Below, piece after piece: positions 55,405 to 64,000 of a stretch of 64,000 nt of DNA (its first letter is position 1; each line of letters starts with the position of its first letter). The position numbers and the translations under genes are program-made. This DNA is from Microvirga guangxiensis. GTDB lineage: Bacteria; Pseudomonadota; Alphaproteobacteria; Rhizobiales; Beijerinckiaceae. The notes under the pieces are model-generated. The model did not search any database. It was not told the origin of the DNA and was given only the letters and a program-made list of their open reading frames with translations. The DNA is taken from assembly GCF_900102135.1 (NCBI RefSeq), contig NZ_FMVJ01000007.1:124001-188000 (forward strand), in the 5' to 3' direction.

Positions 55405-56658
55405 ATGTCCGCACCCACGTCTTCTGCGCCCGCCGCTCCATCCCGCGTCTCCCCTGAAATCATCGTTCTGGCCGGTTGCCTGATCGCGTTGATCACATTC
55501 GGGCCGCGGGCTTCGGTGGGACTGTTCCAGATCCCGATGACGACGGAGTTCGGCTGGGGGCGTGACACGTTCAGCTTGGCCATTGCCTTTCAGAATCTTC
55601 TCTGGGGTGTCGGCCAACCTTTCGCGGGCGCGGTGGCGGACCGGTTCGGGGCCTTCCGGGTGCTCTGCTTCGGAGCCTTGCTCTATGCCATCGGTCTTGT
55701 GGTGATGGCCTATGCCTCGACGCCGAGCGCCCTGCATCTCGGTGCGGGCATTCTGATCGGCTTCGGCCTCTCCGGCTGCTCGTTCAATCTGGTGCTCGGC
55801 GCTTTCGGCAAGCTCCTGCCTGAGCAATGGCGTCCCATGGCCTTCGGTGCAGGCACGGCGGCAGGCTCCTTCGGCCAGTTCTTGTTCCCGCCCATCGGCA
55901 ACGTTCTCATCGACTCGTTCGGCTGGCACCAAGCGCTCGTGATCTTCGCGGGTTCGGTTCTGCTCGTGATGCCGCTGGCGCTGGCGCTTGCAACCCGTCC
56001 GGGTGCGGCTGGCCAGGCGAGCGCGGCCAACGTGCCGAATCAATCCATCAGACAGGCGCTGACGGAAGCCTTCCAGCACCGGTCCTATGTGCTGCTGGTG
56101 CTCGGCTTCTTCACCTGCGGCTTTCAGCTCGCGTTCATCACCGCGCATCTTCCGGCCTATCTGAAGGATGCAGGACTCTCTGCAGCCGTGGGAGGCTGGA
56201 CGCTTGCCGTGATCGGCCTTGCCAACGCCTTCGGCTCGCTCGGTTCCGGCTGGCTCTCCACGCGCATGTCGAAGCGCTGGCTCCTCGCCTGGATCTATTT
56301 CGGCCGCTCGATCGCGATTGCAGCCTTCATCCTGCTGCCCGCATCGCCGGTGACATCGATTGCCTTCGGCATCTCCATCGGCCTCCTGTGGCTTTCCACC
56401 GTGCCGCCCACATCCTCCCTCGTGATGCTGATGTTCGGCACGCGCTACATGGCCATGCTCTATGGCTTCGCCTTCTTCTCGCATCAGGTCGGCGGATTCC
56501 TCGGGGTGTGGCTCGGCGGGGAGCTGTACGAGATCTACGGCAACTACACGCTCGTGTGGTGGCTCTCGATCGCGCTCGGCATCGCCTCGGCCCTGATCAA
56601 CCTGCCGATCAAGGAGCGTCCGGTCGAGCGTGGCCCCGCGCTTCAGCCGGCGGAGTAA
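55405..56658 (+). CDS. Major facilitator superfamily transporter
   Basis: 417 aa from the ATG at 55405 (GAGGG 8 bases upstream). Twelve hydrophobic segments; between TM2 and TM3 the motif GAVADRFGAFRVL matches the MFS motif A. Sequence style (SVGLFQIPMTTEFGWGRDTFSLA) fits the monocarboxylate/oxalate-formate-like subfamily. Substrate unknown. Confidence 0.88.
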   Translation: MSAPTSSAPAAPSRVSPEIIVLAGCLIALITFGPRASVGLFQIPMTTEFGWGRDTFSLAIAFQNLLWGVGQPFAGAVADRFGAFRVLCFGALLYAIGLVVMAYASTPSALHLGAGILIGFGLSGCSFNLVLGAFGKLLPEQWRPMAFGAGTAAGSFGQFLFPPIGNVLIDSFGWHQALVIFAGSVLLVMPLALALATRPGAAGQASAANVPNQSIRQALTEAFQHRSYVLLVLGFFTCGFQLAFITAHLPAYLKDAGLSAAVGGWTLAVIGLANAFGSLGSGWLSTRMSKRWLLAWIYFGRSIAIAAFILLPASPVTSIAFGISIGLLWLSTVPPTSSLVMLMFGTRYMAMLYGFAFFSHQVGGFLGVWLGGELYEIYGNYTLVWWLSIALGIASALINLPIKERPVERGPALQPAE

Positions 56659-56746
56659 AGCGGTAACTCGTTCGAAGGGATGAGGCGATCACGCTTGCCC
56701 TGATCTTCCCTCGCGCCAAAAATCGGTGCGAGGAGGATTCACGCTC

Positions 56747-57733
56747 ATGGGAACGTTCAAGGCACTCGTCATCGACAAGAATGAGGCGGGTCAGTCCGTC
56801 AGCTTTCGCGATTTCAATGAGACCGATCTCATGGATGGCGATGTCACCGTCCGCGTGTCTCACTCGACGTTGAACTACAAGGACGGTCTTGCGCTCACCG
56901 GCAAGGCGCCGGTGGTGCGACGTTTTCCGATGATCCCCGGCGTCGATCTCGTCGGCACGGTCGAGGCCTCCTCCAACCCGGACTTCAAGACGGGCGATGC
57001 GGTGATCCTGAACGGTTGGGGCCTGGGTGAGACGCATCTTGGCACCTATGCGGAAAAGGTACGCGTGAAAGGCGACTGGCTGATCCCGCTGCCGGCAGGT
57101 CTTTCCCCGCAACAGGCCATGGCCATCGGCACGGCAGGCTATACGGCAATGCTCTGCCTGATGGCGCTTGAGAAGCACGGGCTTACCCCTGAGCGCGGCC
57201 CTGCGATCGTCACTGGCGCGGTCGGCGGCGTCGGCTCCGTGGCCGTGGCGCTGCTCGCGCGGGCGGGTTGGCATGTGATCGCCGCGACAGGACGGCCTGA
57301 AGAAGCGGATTACCTGAAAGGCCTCGGCGCTTCCGAGATTCTCGACCGAAGCGAGCTGACGGGCGCCGTGCGGCCGCTGGCCAAGGAGCGCTGGGCCGCC
57401 GGTGTCGATACGGTGGGTTCGATCCCGCTTGCGAACGTGATCTCGATGACGAAATACGATGGCGCGATCGCCGCCTGCGGCTTGGCAGCAGGCATGGACC
57501 TGCCTTCCACCGTGGCGCCCTTCATCCTGCGCAATGTGGCCCTGCTGGGCGTGGATTCAGTGATGGCGCCCAAGGCGCTGCGCATCGAGGCCTGGAACCG
57601 GTTGGCGCATGAACTCGATCACGGCAAGCTCGCATCCATGACCTCCACCATCTCCCTCGATGAAGTGATGGAAGCAGGGCGCAGGATCGTGGAAGGTCAG
57701 GTCAAGGGGCGTGTGGTCGTGGCTATCGCCTGA
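56747..57733 (+). CDS. acuI: Acrylyl-CoA reductase-type zinc-free alcohol dehydrogenase (AcuI/YhdH family)
   Basis: 328 aa from the ATG at 56747 (GAGGAGG at 9-base spacing). MDR fold: N-terminal STLNYKDGLALTGKAPVVRRFPMIPGVDLVGTV, nucleotide-binding VTGAVGGVGSVAVALLARAG. AcuI reduces acrylyl-CoA to propionyl-CoA with NADPH; YhdH is the close relative. Its 3' end overlaps the convergent LysR gene by 37 bases. Confidence 0.9.
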   Translation: MGTFKALVIDKNEAGQSVSFRDFNETDLMDGDVTVRVSHSTLNYKDGLALTGKAPVVRRFPMIPGVDLVGTVEASSNPDFKTGDAVILNGWGLGETHLGTYAEKVRVKGDWLIPLPAGLSPQQAMAIGTAGYTAMLCLMALEKHGLTPERGPAIVTGAVGGVGSVAVALLARAGWHVIAATGRPEEADYLKGLGASEILDRSELTGAVRPLAKERWAAGVDTVGSIPLANVISMTKYDGAIAACGLAAGMDLPSTVAPFILRNVALLGVDSVMAPKALRIEAWNRLAHELDHGKLASMTSTISLDEVMEAGRRIVEGQVKGRVVVAIA

Positions 57734-58662
57734 TCGGTCGGCCTTCTGCCGCTGCCCTCGATCCAGCGCCGCTGCTTGGCGATCTCGGCGGCCATGAAAT
57801 CCATGAAGGCGCGCACGCGCGCCGATTGGCGCAGATCCGGATGGGTGAGCAGCCACAGGCCTGCCGAGAATTCCGGATTCACGTCCGAGAGGCGCACGAG
57901 GTTCGGGCTCGCATCCGCGATGAAGCAGGGCAGGGGGCCGATGCCGATGCCGGCCTCGACGGATTCCGCAAGCCCCAGCACCGTGTTGACCTTGTAGACG
58001 ATATTCTCCGGCGCCACGCGGTCGCGCACGAAGCGGGCGGCCTTGAGAGCCGCGAGGTTGTCGCCGAGCGCCACCCATGGACGGTTGTAGAGTTCAGGAG
58101 AGTTGAGATCCGTCGGCTGATGCTGATCCGGGAAATCCTCCAGCCGCCCATAGATGGCCCAGGCGATGGTGGCCACGCGTCGGCCGACGAGAGTCTCCGG
58201 CGGATCGTCCGTGGCGCGGATCGCCACATCGGCGTCGCGCTTCGACAGGTTGAGCGCCTGGTTTGCGAGCACCACGTCGAGCCGCATCTCCGGGTTGGTC
58301 TTCACGAAACGCGAAAAGAGATGCGTCAGCATATGAACGAGCAGCGTATCGTTCGTCGTCACCCGCAACTCGCCAGCGGGGGCGACGGCCTGACCCGCGA
58401 GCTTGCGGGTGAATGAGGTGACGTTCTCCTCCATCTGCTCGGCAAGGGCGGACATCTCCTCGCCGGCCGGCGTCAGCACATAGCCGGTCCGGTGCCGCTC
58501 GAAGAGCTTGACGCCGAGATTCTCTTCCATCTGGCCGAGTCTTCGGAAAACAGTCGAGTGATTGACGCCTAAACGTTCTGCCGCACCAGCAAGGCCGTTG
58601 GCCTCGGCGATAATCTTGACGAGCCTGAAGTCGTCCCAGTCGAGATGCTGTTGTTTAGCCAT
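57697..58662 (-). CDS. LysR-family transcriptional regulator 2
   Basis: 321 aa from the ATG at 58662; an ATG at 58674 adds four residues. The HTH is WDDFRLVKIIAEANGLAGAAERLGVNHSTVFRRLGQMEE, which uses the less common NHSTVFRRL recognition helix. It is divergent from wrbA with 166 bases between starts and probably controls it (inference). The 3' end overlaps acuI. Confidence 0.9.
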   Translation of the reverse strand: MAKQQHLDWDDFRLVKIIAEANGLAGAAERLGVNHSTVFRRLGQMEENLGVKLFERHRTGYVLTPAGEEMSALAEQMEENVTSFTRKLAGQAVAPAGELRVTTNDTLLVHMLTHLFSRFVKTNPEMRLDVVLANQALNLSKRDADVAIRATDDPPETLVGRRVATIAWAIYGRLEDFPDQHQPTDLNSPELYNRPWVALGDNLAALKAARFVRDRVAPENIVYKVNTVLGLAESVEAGIGIGPLPCFIADASPNLVRLSDVNPEFSAGLWLLTHPDLRQSARVRAFMDFMAAEIAKQRRWIEGSGRRPTDQAIATTTRPLT

Positions 58663-58828
58663 GTTCACTTGCATTAGTGCAATGGGAGCCCTGCATATCT
58701 AGCACTGGTTTTGCATGCTGGAAAGGTTATCTTAAGAGCATCACGTAATTGCAGAACTGTTTTGCCCAGGCTGGCTTAAAGCCGGGCCGGAACGTGCCTG
58801 CGCTCATCCCTTTCGCATTGGAGATCAC

Positions 58829-59431
58829 ATGACCAAGGTTCTTGTGCTGTATTATTCGTCCTGGGGACACATTGAGCAGATGGCCTACGCCGCCGCCGAA
58901 GGTGCGCGCGAGACTGGGGCCGAAGTGGTGGTCAAGCGTGTTCCCGAGCTCGTCCCAGACGAGATTGCCAAGGCCGCCCATTACAAGACCGATCAGAAGG
59001 CCCCCGTCGCCACCGTCGAGGAACTGCCGGAATACGATGCCATCATCTTCGGCACCCCGACCCGCTACGGCACCATGACGGCGCAGATGAAGAACTTCCT
59101 CGACCAGACCGGGGCCCTGTGGGCGCAAGGCAAGCTGATCGGCAAGGTGGGCTCGGTGTTCACCTCCACGGCGACCCAGCATGGCGGCCAGGAAGCCACG
59201 ATCCTCACCACGCTGCCGGTGCTGCTGCATCATGGCATGGTGGTCGTCGGCCTGCCTTACTCGTTCCAGGGCCAGATGGGTGTCGACCAGATCCGCGGCG
59301 GCTCGCCCTACGGCGCGTCCACGATTGCCGGCGGCGACGGTTCTCGCCAGCCGAGCGAGATCGACCTCGACGGTGCCCGCTTCCAGGGCAAGCACGTGGC
59401 CCAGATCGCTGCGAAGCTCGCAGTGAAGTAA
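58829..59431 (+). CDS. wrbA: NAD(P)H:quinone oxidoreductase WrbA
   Basis: 200 aa. Flavodoxin-like, FMN-binding; [17 protein letters not shown] binds phosphate, [19 protein letters not shown] and GGQEATI are WrbA hallmarks. It reduces quinones by two electrons, preventing semiquinone radicals. Divergent from a LysR regulator. Confidence 0.95.
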   Translation: MTKVLVLYYSSWGHIEQMAYAAAEGARETGAEVVVKRVPELVPDEIAKAAHYKTDQKAPVATVEELPEYDAIIFGTPTRYGTMTAQMKNFLDQTGALWAQGKLIGKVGSVFTSTATQHGGQEATILTTLPVLLHHGMVVVGLPYSFQGQMGVDQIRGGSPYGASTIAGGDGSRQPSEIDLDGARFQGKHVAQIAAKLAVK

Positions 59432-59451
59432 GCGCATTCAGGCGGAGCGGG

Positions 59452-60426
59452 TCACCGCTCCGCGGCAGCGCGCCGGAGGCGGTCGTTGATGGCCTCGCCC
59501 AGGCCCGTCTCTGGAACCGACGCGACCGCGATGGTGTGAGCGCCCGAGGCATCGAGCCGCCTGAGATACGAGAACAGATGAGCGGCGGCCTCCTTGAGGT
59601 CGCCGCTTTCGCTTAAGTTCAACGCAGCCTTGGCCTGCTCGCTTTTCGGCAGAGAAGAAGAGCCGAACAGCAATGCGGCCTCTCCAGGCTCGATGCGCGT
59701 TGCATTCAGGCGCACTTGCGCGCGCGGTGCGTAGTGCGATGCGAGCATGCCCGGCGCGAGCGGGTTCTTTTCGCCGCCCTCAAAACCGCTTTCGAGCGGC
59801 TGCCCGATCAGCGCCTCGATCGCCTCGCGCGCCACGCCGCCCGGGCGCAGCAGGCGGGGTGCGCCGCCGAGGCAGGCAACAATCGTGGATTCGACGCCCA
59901 CATCCGCCGCGCCGCCTTCGACGACCGCATCGATGCGTCCATCGAGATCGCCCAGCACATGATCGGAGGCCGTTGGGCTCACGCGTCCCGAGCGGTTGGC
60001 GGATGGCGCGGCCACCGGGCGGCCGGTGGCTTTCAGCAGGGCATGGGCGAGGGGATGGGCAGGCACGCGAAGGCCCACGCTGTCGAGGCCGGCGCGGGCG
60101 AGATCGGAGATCGTACAGGTGGGCGCTACCGGCACCACGAGGGTGAGGGGGCCTGGCCAGAAGGCCTCGGCCAGCTTACGCGCGGTCTCATCGAAGAGGC
60201 CTTGCTCCTTGGCGGCCTCGAAACTCTCCAGATGGGAAATGAGCGGGTTGAAGCTCGGGCGCTCCTTGGCGGCATAGATGCCTGCCACGGCTTCCGATTG
60301 AGTAGCATCGGCCCCCAGGCCGTAGACCGTTTCGGTCGGGAACGCCACGAGGCCGCCGCGCCGCAGAATGGCCGCGGCTTCAGACAGACCGGCCTCATCG
60401 GCGGATAGACGTGCCGTCCGTAGCAT
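59452..60426 (-). CDS. L-threonylcarbamoyladenylate synthase (Sua5 type)
   Basis: 324 aa from the ATG at 60426; a GTG at 60444 is also in frame. The YrdC/Sua5 core includes GGLVAFPTETVYGLGADA, KERPSFNPLISH and SANRSGRVSPT, followed by a C-terminal Sua5 domain (linker then LLFGSSSLPK). It makes TC-AMP for t6A37 of tRNAs. The two-domain length marks Sua5 rather than the short TsaC. Confidence 0.94.
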   Translation of the reverse strand: MLRTARLSADEAGLSEAAAILRRGGLVAFPTETVYGLGADATQSEAVAGIYAAKERPSFNPLISHLESFEAAKEQGLFDETARKLAEAFWPGPLTLVVPVAPTCTISDLARAGLDSVGLRVPAHPLAHALLKATGRPVAAPSANRSGRVSPTASDHVLGDLDGRIDAVVEGGAADVGVESTIVACLGGAPRLLRPGGVAREAIEALIGQPLESGFEGGEKNPLAPGMLASHYAPRAQVRLNATRIEPGEAALLFGSSSLPKSEQAKAALNLSESGDLKEAAAHLFSYLRRLDASGAHTIAVASVPETGLGEAINDRLRRAAAER

Positions 60427-60545
60427 TGACCCGCGATCGTTCACGTCTAAACTATTCCCTGTTTCGAGATGATACCATGGGCGGGTTTAACCGCGCGTGG
60501 TAACGCGTCAATATCCAAAAGCCATTTGCAGTGAGAGGAAATGCC

Positions 60546-62324
60546 ATGAGCTATCGCGCGCCTGTGTCGGATATCGTCTTCACCATGCGCCATGTCGCGG
60601 GTCTGGACCGCGCCGTTGCCGATGGCCTCTATGGCGACCTCTCCGTCGATCTCGCCGAGACCATCCTGGACGAGGCCGGGCGCTTCGCCAACGATGTGAT
60701 CGCTCCGCTCAACAGGGAAGGGGACAAGGCCGGTGCGAAGGTGAAAGACGGCATCGTCACCACCGCTCCTGGCTGGAAGGAGGCCTACAAGGCCTGGACG
60801 GAGGCCGGCTGGAACGCGCTTCCTGGCCCGGTTGAGTACGGAGGGCAAGGATTGCCGACGCTGCTGAACTCCGCCTGCGTCGAGATGTGGAATGCCGCCT
60901 CCATGGCCTTCGGTATCGGGCCGGTCTTGACCCATGGCGCCATCGAGGCGCTGGAGGCCCACGCCTCCGACGACCTGAAGAGCCGCTATCTCGAAAAGCT
61001 CGTTTCCGGCGAATGGACAGCTACGATGAACCTCACGGAGCCGCAGGCAGGCTCCGATCTCGCTGCGCTGCGCTCCCGCGCCGAACCTGTCGGTGACGGC
61101 ACATACAAGATCACGGGCCAGAAGATCTTCATCACCTACGGCGAGCACGATCTCACCGACAACATCGTCCACCTCGTGCTCGCGCGCCTGCCCGACGCAC
61201 CACAAGGCACGCGCGGCATCTCGCTGTTCCTCGTGCCGAAAGTTCTGCCCGACGGCACGCGCAACGATCTGCGCTGCCACAGTCTGGAGCACAAGCTCGG
61301 CATCCACGCCTCGCCCACCTGCACGATGATCTTCGGCGACAACGGTGGCGCCATCGGCTGGCTCGTAGGCGAGGATAACCGTGGTCTCAACTGCATGTTC
61401 ACGATGATGAACAATGCGCGCTTGGCGGTTGGCCTGCAGGGTGTCGCCATTGCGGAGCGCGCTTATCAGCAGGCGCTGTCTTACGCGAATGAGCGCAGGC
61501 AGGGTCGCGCCATCGGCGCCGTCGAAGGCATGAGCCCCATCGTCGTGCATCCCGACATCCAGCGCAGTCTTCTCACCATGAAGGCGATGACCGCTGCAGC
61601 CCGCGCCATCTGCTACATGACGGCGGAAGCCATCGACCGTGCGCATCTGGAGCAGGATCCCGCTCGTGCCAAAAAGGCGCACGAACGCGCATCGCTTCTT
61701 ACTCCCGTTGCAAAAGCATTCTCGACCGATATCGGCATGGAGGTTGCCTCCCTCGGCGTGCAGGTCCACGGCGGCATGGGCTTCATTGAGGAAACGGGCG
61801 CGGCCCAGCATTACCGCGATGCACGCATCGCCCCGATCTATGAGGGCACGAACGGCATTCAGGCCATCGATCTTGTCACCCGCAAGCTGCCGCTCTCCGG
61901 CGGCGAGACAGTGCATGCACAGATCGCTTCGATGCGCGCCGTCGTTACAAGGCTACTGAAGGAGAACGTCCCCGCCTTCGGCGCTACCGCCTCGCGCCTG
62001 CGCGATGCCATCGAGAGCCTGGATCGCGCCACGAGCTACATGCTCCAGGCCATTTCCTCCAACGCGCAAGGCGATGCGCTGGCTGGAGCAACGCCTTACC
62101 TTCGCCTCTTCGGTCTTGCCCAGGGCGGTGCGGCTCTCGCGGAAACAGCGCTTGCCGCACATGCCCTGTCAACAAGCGGCGATGCCGATCCTGCACATGC
62201 AGGCCGCATCGCGCTGTGCCGTTTCTTCGCGGAAAACATCGCGGTCGGTGCGAAAGGACTGGAGGACACGGTCCTCGGTGGCGCGGGTTTCCTGCAGGAT
62301 GCAACCCTGGCACTGGCGAGCTGA
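60546..62324 (+). CDS. Acyl-CoA dehydrogenase (DmdC-like, long form)
   Basis: 592 aa from the ATG at 60546 (GAGAGGA upstream). N-, middle and C-terminal acyl-CoA dehydrogenase domains; MNLTEPQAGSDLAAL and GMGFIEETGAAQHYRDARIAPIYEGTNG-type sequence are conserved. The extra C-terminal ~130-residue domain matches the DmdC/long-form subgroup. Oxidises an acyl-CoA and passes electrons to ETF. It is followed by an SDR gene 4 bases after the stop, and is divergent from the Sua5 gene. Confidence 0.92.
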   Translation: MSYRAPVSDIVFTMRHVAGLDRAVADGLYGDLSVDLAETILDEAGRFANDVIAPLNREGDKAGAKVKDGIVTTAPGWKEAYKAWTEAGWNALPGPVEYGGQGLPTLLNSACVEMWNAASMAFGIGPVLTHGAIEALEAHASDDLKSRYLEKLVSGEWTATMNLTEPQAGSDLAALRSRAEPVGDGTYKITGQKIFITYGEHDLTDNIVHLVLARLPDAPQGTRGISLFLVPKVLPDGTRNDLRCHSLEHKLGIHASPTCTMIFGDNGGAIGWLVGEDNRGLNCMFTMMNNARLAVGLQGVAIAERAYQQALSYANERRQGRAIGAVEGMSPIVVHPDIQRSLLTMKAMTAAARAICYMTAEAIDRAHLEQDPARAKKAHERASLLTPVAKAFSTDIGMEVASLGVQVHGGMGFIEETGAAQHYRDARIAPIYEGTNGIQAIDLVTRKLPLSGGETVHAQIASMRAVVTRLLKENVPAFGATASRLRDAIESLDRATSYMLQAISSNAQGDALAGATPYLRLFGLAQGGAALAETALAAHALSTSGDADPAHAGRIALCRFFAENIAVGAKGLEDTVLGGAGFLQDATLALAS

Positions 62325-62328
62325 TATC

Positions 62329-63180
62329 ATGAGCCTCAAGGGAAAGACTCTCTTCATTACCGGCGCTTCGCGCGGCATCGGTCTCGCCATTGGCCTACGG
62401 GCCGCCCGGGATGGGGCGAATGTGGTGATCGCGGCCAAGACCGCCGAACCGCATCCCAAGCTCCCCGGTACCATCTACACGGCTGCGGAGGAGATCGAGA
62501 AGGCTGGCGGCAAGGCGCTGCCGCTTGTTGTCGATGTCCGCGACGAGGCGGCGGTGAGTGGCGCAATCGAGAAAACCGTCGAGACCTTCGGCGGTCTCGA
62601 CATCGTGGTCAACAATGCCAGCGCCATCAGCCTTACGCCCACAACGATGACCGACATGAAGCGCTTCGATCTGATGCATCAGATCAACACGCGCGGCACC
62701 TACATGGTCTCGAAATACGCAATTCCGCATCTGGAAAAGGCCGAGAACCCGCACATCCTCATGATGTCGCCGCCCCTCGATATGAAGGAGAAATGGTTCG
62801 CGCCGCACCTCGCCTACACCATGGCGAAATACGGCATGAGTCTCTGCGTGCTCGGGCTTGCCGGTGAGCTGCGTCCGAAGGGCATTGCCGTCAACGCGCT
62901 CTGGCCGCGCACGACGATTGCGACGAGCGCCGTGAAGAACCTGCTCGGGGGCGACGAGATCGTGCAGGCCAGCCGCACGCCGGAGATCCTCTCCGACGCG
63001 GCCTATGCCATCTTCCAGAAGCCTGCCAGGAACTTCTCGGGACATTTCCTCATCGACGACGTCTTCTTGAGTGAGGAAGGCGTGACGGATTTCGAGAAGT
63101 ACCGTGTCGATCCGACGAAGCCGTTGATGCCTGACTTCTTCGTGCCCGACGATATTCCACCGCTGAAACAAACATCATAA
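62329..63180 (+). CDS. HSDL2-like short-chain dehydrogenase
   Basis: 283 aa from the ATG at 62329. Cofactor motif TGASRGIGLAIG at the N-terminus, NNAS, and the active-site Tyr163/Lys167 in YTMAK. Sequence TIYTAAEEIEKAGGKALPLVVDVRDE is typical of hydroxysteroid dehydrogenase-like 2 proteins, which act in fatty acid metabolism. Four bases after the acyl-CoA dehydrogenase, so co-transcribed and probably in the same acyl-CoA pathway. Confidence 0.92.
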   Translation: MSLKGKTLFITGASRGIGLAIGLRAARDGANVVIAAKTAEPHPKLPGTIYTAAEEIEKAGGKALPLVVDVRDEAAVSGAIEKTVETFGGLDIVVNNASAISLTPTTMTDMKRFDLMHQINTRGTYMVSKYAIPHLEKAENPHILMMSPPLDMKEKWFAPHLAYTMAKYGMSLCVLGLAGELRPKGIAVNALWPRTTIATSAVKNLLGGDEIVQASRTPEILSDAAYAIFQKPARNFSGHFLIDDVFLSEEGVTDFEKYRVDPTKPLMPDFFVPDDIPPLKQTS

Positions 63181-63219
63181 AGGTCAGGCGATCACTCACC
63201 TGATGAGGCGGAGACGGCT

Positions 63220-64000
63220 ATGATCTTGATCCACAGGCCGGCGCAGGCGGTCAATCCCAAGGGGGAATCCCTCGACCGTTTCGTGCTGCCGGAAGGGGAG
63301 CCGATACCTCCGGATGCCATCTGGGTCGACCTGATCGATCCCAGCCGTGACGAGGACAAGCTCGTCGAGCATCACCTCAACATCGAAATTCCGACCCGGG
63401 AGGAGATGGCGGATATCGAGCCGTCCGAAATCCTCTACCATGAGAACAATGCCCGCTACATGACCGCGCGTGTTCTCTGCAGCTCGGACACCGACAACCC
63501 CAAGCTCATCGATGTTTCCTTCATCCTGACCGAGCAGGCGCTCGTGACCGTGCGCTATGGTGAGCCGCGTTCCTTCAGCATGTTCATGTCCCGCGCCGGG
63601 AAGCCGGGTGGATGCCGTCACCAGCCGGAGGCGGTTCTCGATGGCCTCGTCGAGGCGATCATCGACCGCGCCGCAGAAATTCTCGGTACCGTGGGGCAGC
63701 ACATCGATCGCCTTTCGCAAGCGATCTTCGAGAACGAGAAGAAGGGCAAGCGCCGAACCGCGTCATTCCGTGCCGCCTTGAAATCCATCGGGCGCAAGGC
63801 TGACGTGATCTCGAAAGTGCGCGAGAGCATGGTATCGGTCGAGCGTCTTCTCCTGTTTCTCTCCGCAAGCATGCCGCGCCCTCAAAAGACGCGCGGCTAT
63901 CAGGCTGAATGGCGCACGGCCTTGCGGGACGTTCAGTCCATCGAGGAACATGCGACCTTCCTATCCAGCAAGGTGCAGTTCCTGCTCGATGCCACGCTCG
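63220..64000 (+). CDS. corA: CorA-family Mg2+/Co2+ transporter, 5' part (cut by window end)
   Basis: The first 260 codons from the ATG at 63220 (GGAG 9 bases upstream). The N-terminal cytoplasmic domain starts MILIHRPAQAVNPKG and contains WVDLIDPSRDEDKLVEHHLNIEIPTREEM and the long helix up to VQFLLDATL. The two membrane helices with the GMN motif lie beyond the window. It is 39 bases after the SDR gene and on the same strand, so may be in one transcript. Confidence 0.88.
   Translation, partial: MILIHRPAQAVNPKGESLDRFVLPEGEPIPPDAIWVDLIDPSRDEDKLVEHHLNIEIPTREEMADIEPSEILYHENNARYMTARVLCSSDTDNPKLIDVSFILTEQALVTVRYGEPRSFSMFMSRAGKPGGCRHQPEAVLDGLVEAIIDRAAEILGTVGQHIDRLSQAIFENEKKGKRRTASFRAALKSIGRKADVISKVRESMVSVERLLLFLSASMPRPQKTRGYQAEWRTALRDVQSIEEHATFLSSKVQFLLDATL

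Overview
The window is a G+C-rich (roughly 60-65%) stretch of an alphaproteobacterial chromosome. Gene content and order point to the Hyphomicrobiales, probably a Methylobacteriaceae/Microvirga-like or Bosea-like organism. The evidence is an atpI-atpB-atpE-atpF'-atpF operon with the extra b' subunit, a CcrM-type methyltransferase next to rnhB, the smc-dsbA-dciA-mutY block, the ispB-DUF2007-methyltransferase-S49 peptidase-glyQ-glyS-ppdK block, a SAM-II riboswitch, and several families of dispersed palindromic repeats. The genus is inference. I saw no rRNA, tRNA, CRISPR array, phage or complete insertion sequence.

Layout. 1-2160: tail of an IalB-like gene, a lipoprotein and a CBS-domain membrane protein. 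2337-7926: glycine cleavage operon (gcvT, gcvH, an osmC-like gene, gcvPA, gcvPB) behind a tandem glycine riboswitch and closed by a strong terminator. 8193-12599: two tandem paralogous acyltransferase-3/SGNH membrane proteins of lower G+C, the most accessory-looking part. 12667-16066: HAD phosphatase and F0 ATP synthase operon with a clear promoter. 16182-22082: smc, Tat-exported DsbA, DciA-like protein, mutY. 22083-24038: LysR regulator and alpha/beta hydrolase. 24211-32017: ccrM, rnhB, a radical SAM protein under two LexA-type boxes, a GT2-like protein, moaB, a zinc metallopeptidase, uracil-DNA glycosylase and an alkyl-DNA methyltransferase, giving a cluster rich in DNA modification and repair. 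32250-39309: ETF-quinone oxidoreductase, TPR protein, ispE, metQ with an elaborate SAM-II leader, and ispB. 39375-49503: DUF2007, methyltransferase, an orphan SUKH immunity-like gene and a small exported protein inserted before the S49 peptidase, then glyQ, glyS, L,D-transpeptidase and ppdK. 49500-64000: small membrane proteins, GFA protein, RTX protein, XRE regulator, SleB hydrolase, MFS transporter, AcuI-like reductase, LysR/wrbA pair, Sua5, acyl-CoA dehydrogenase, HSDL2-like SDR, and a CorA gene cut by the window end.

Connections. Glycine, serine and one-carbon metabolism (gcv), methionine/SAM homeostasis (metQ) and acyl-CoA oxidation (acyl-CoA dehydrogenase, ETF-QO) are each under recognisable control or fit together functionally. 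The strongest leads for new biology are the double LexA-type box in front of the radical SAM gene and the stacked, mutually exclusive RNA folds with a Met-rich upstream ORF behind the SAM-II aptamer of metQ. Further leads are the nested two-copy composite palindromic repeat, the structured element in front of the L,D-transpeptidase, and the orphan SUKH gene inside a conserved housekeeping block.
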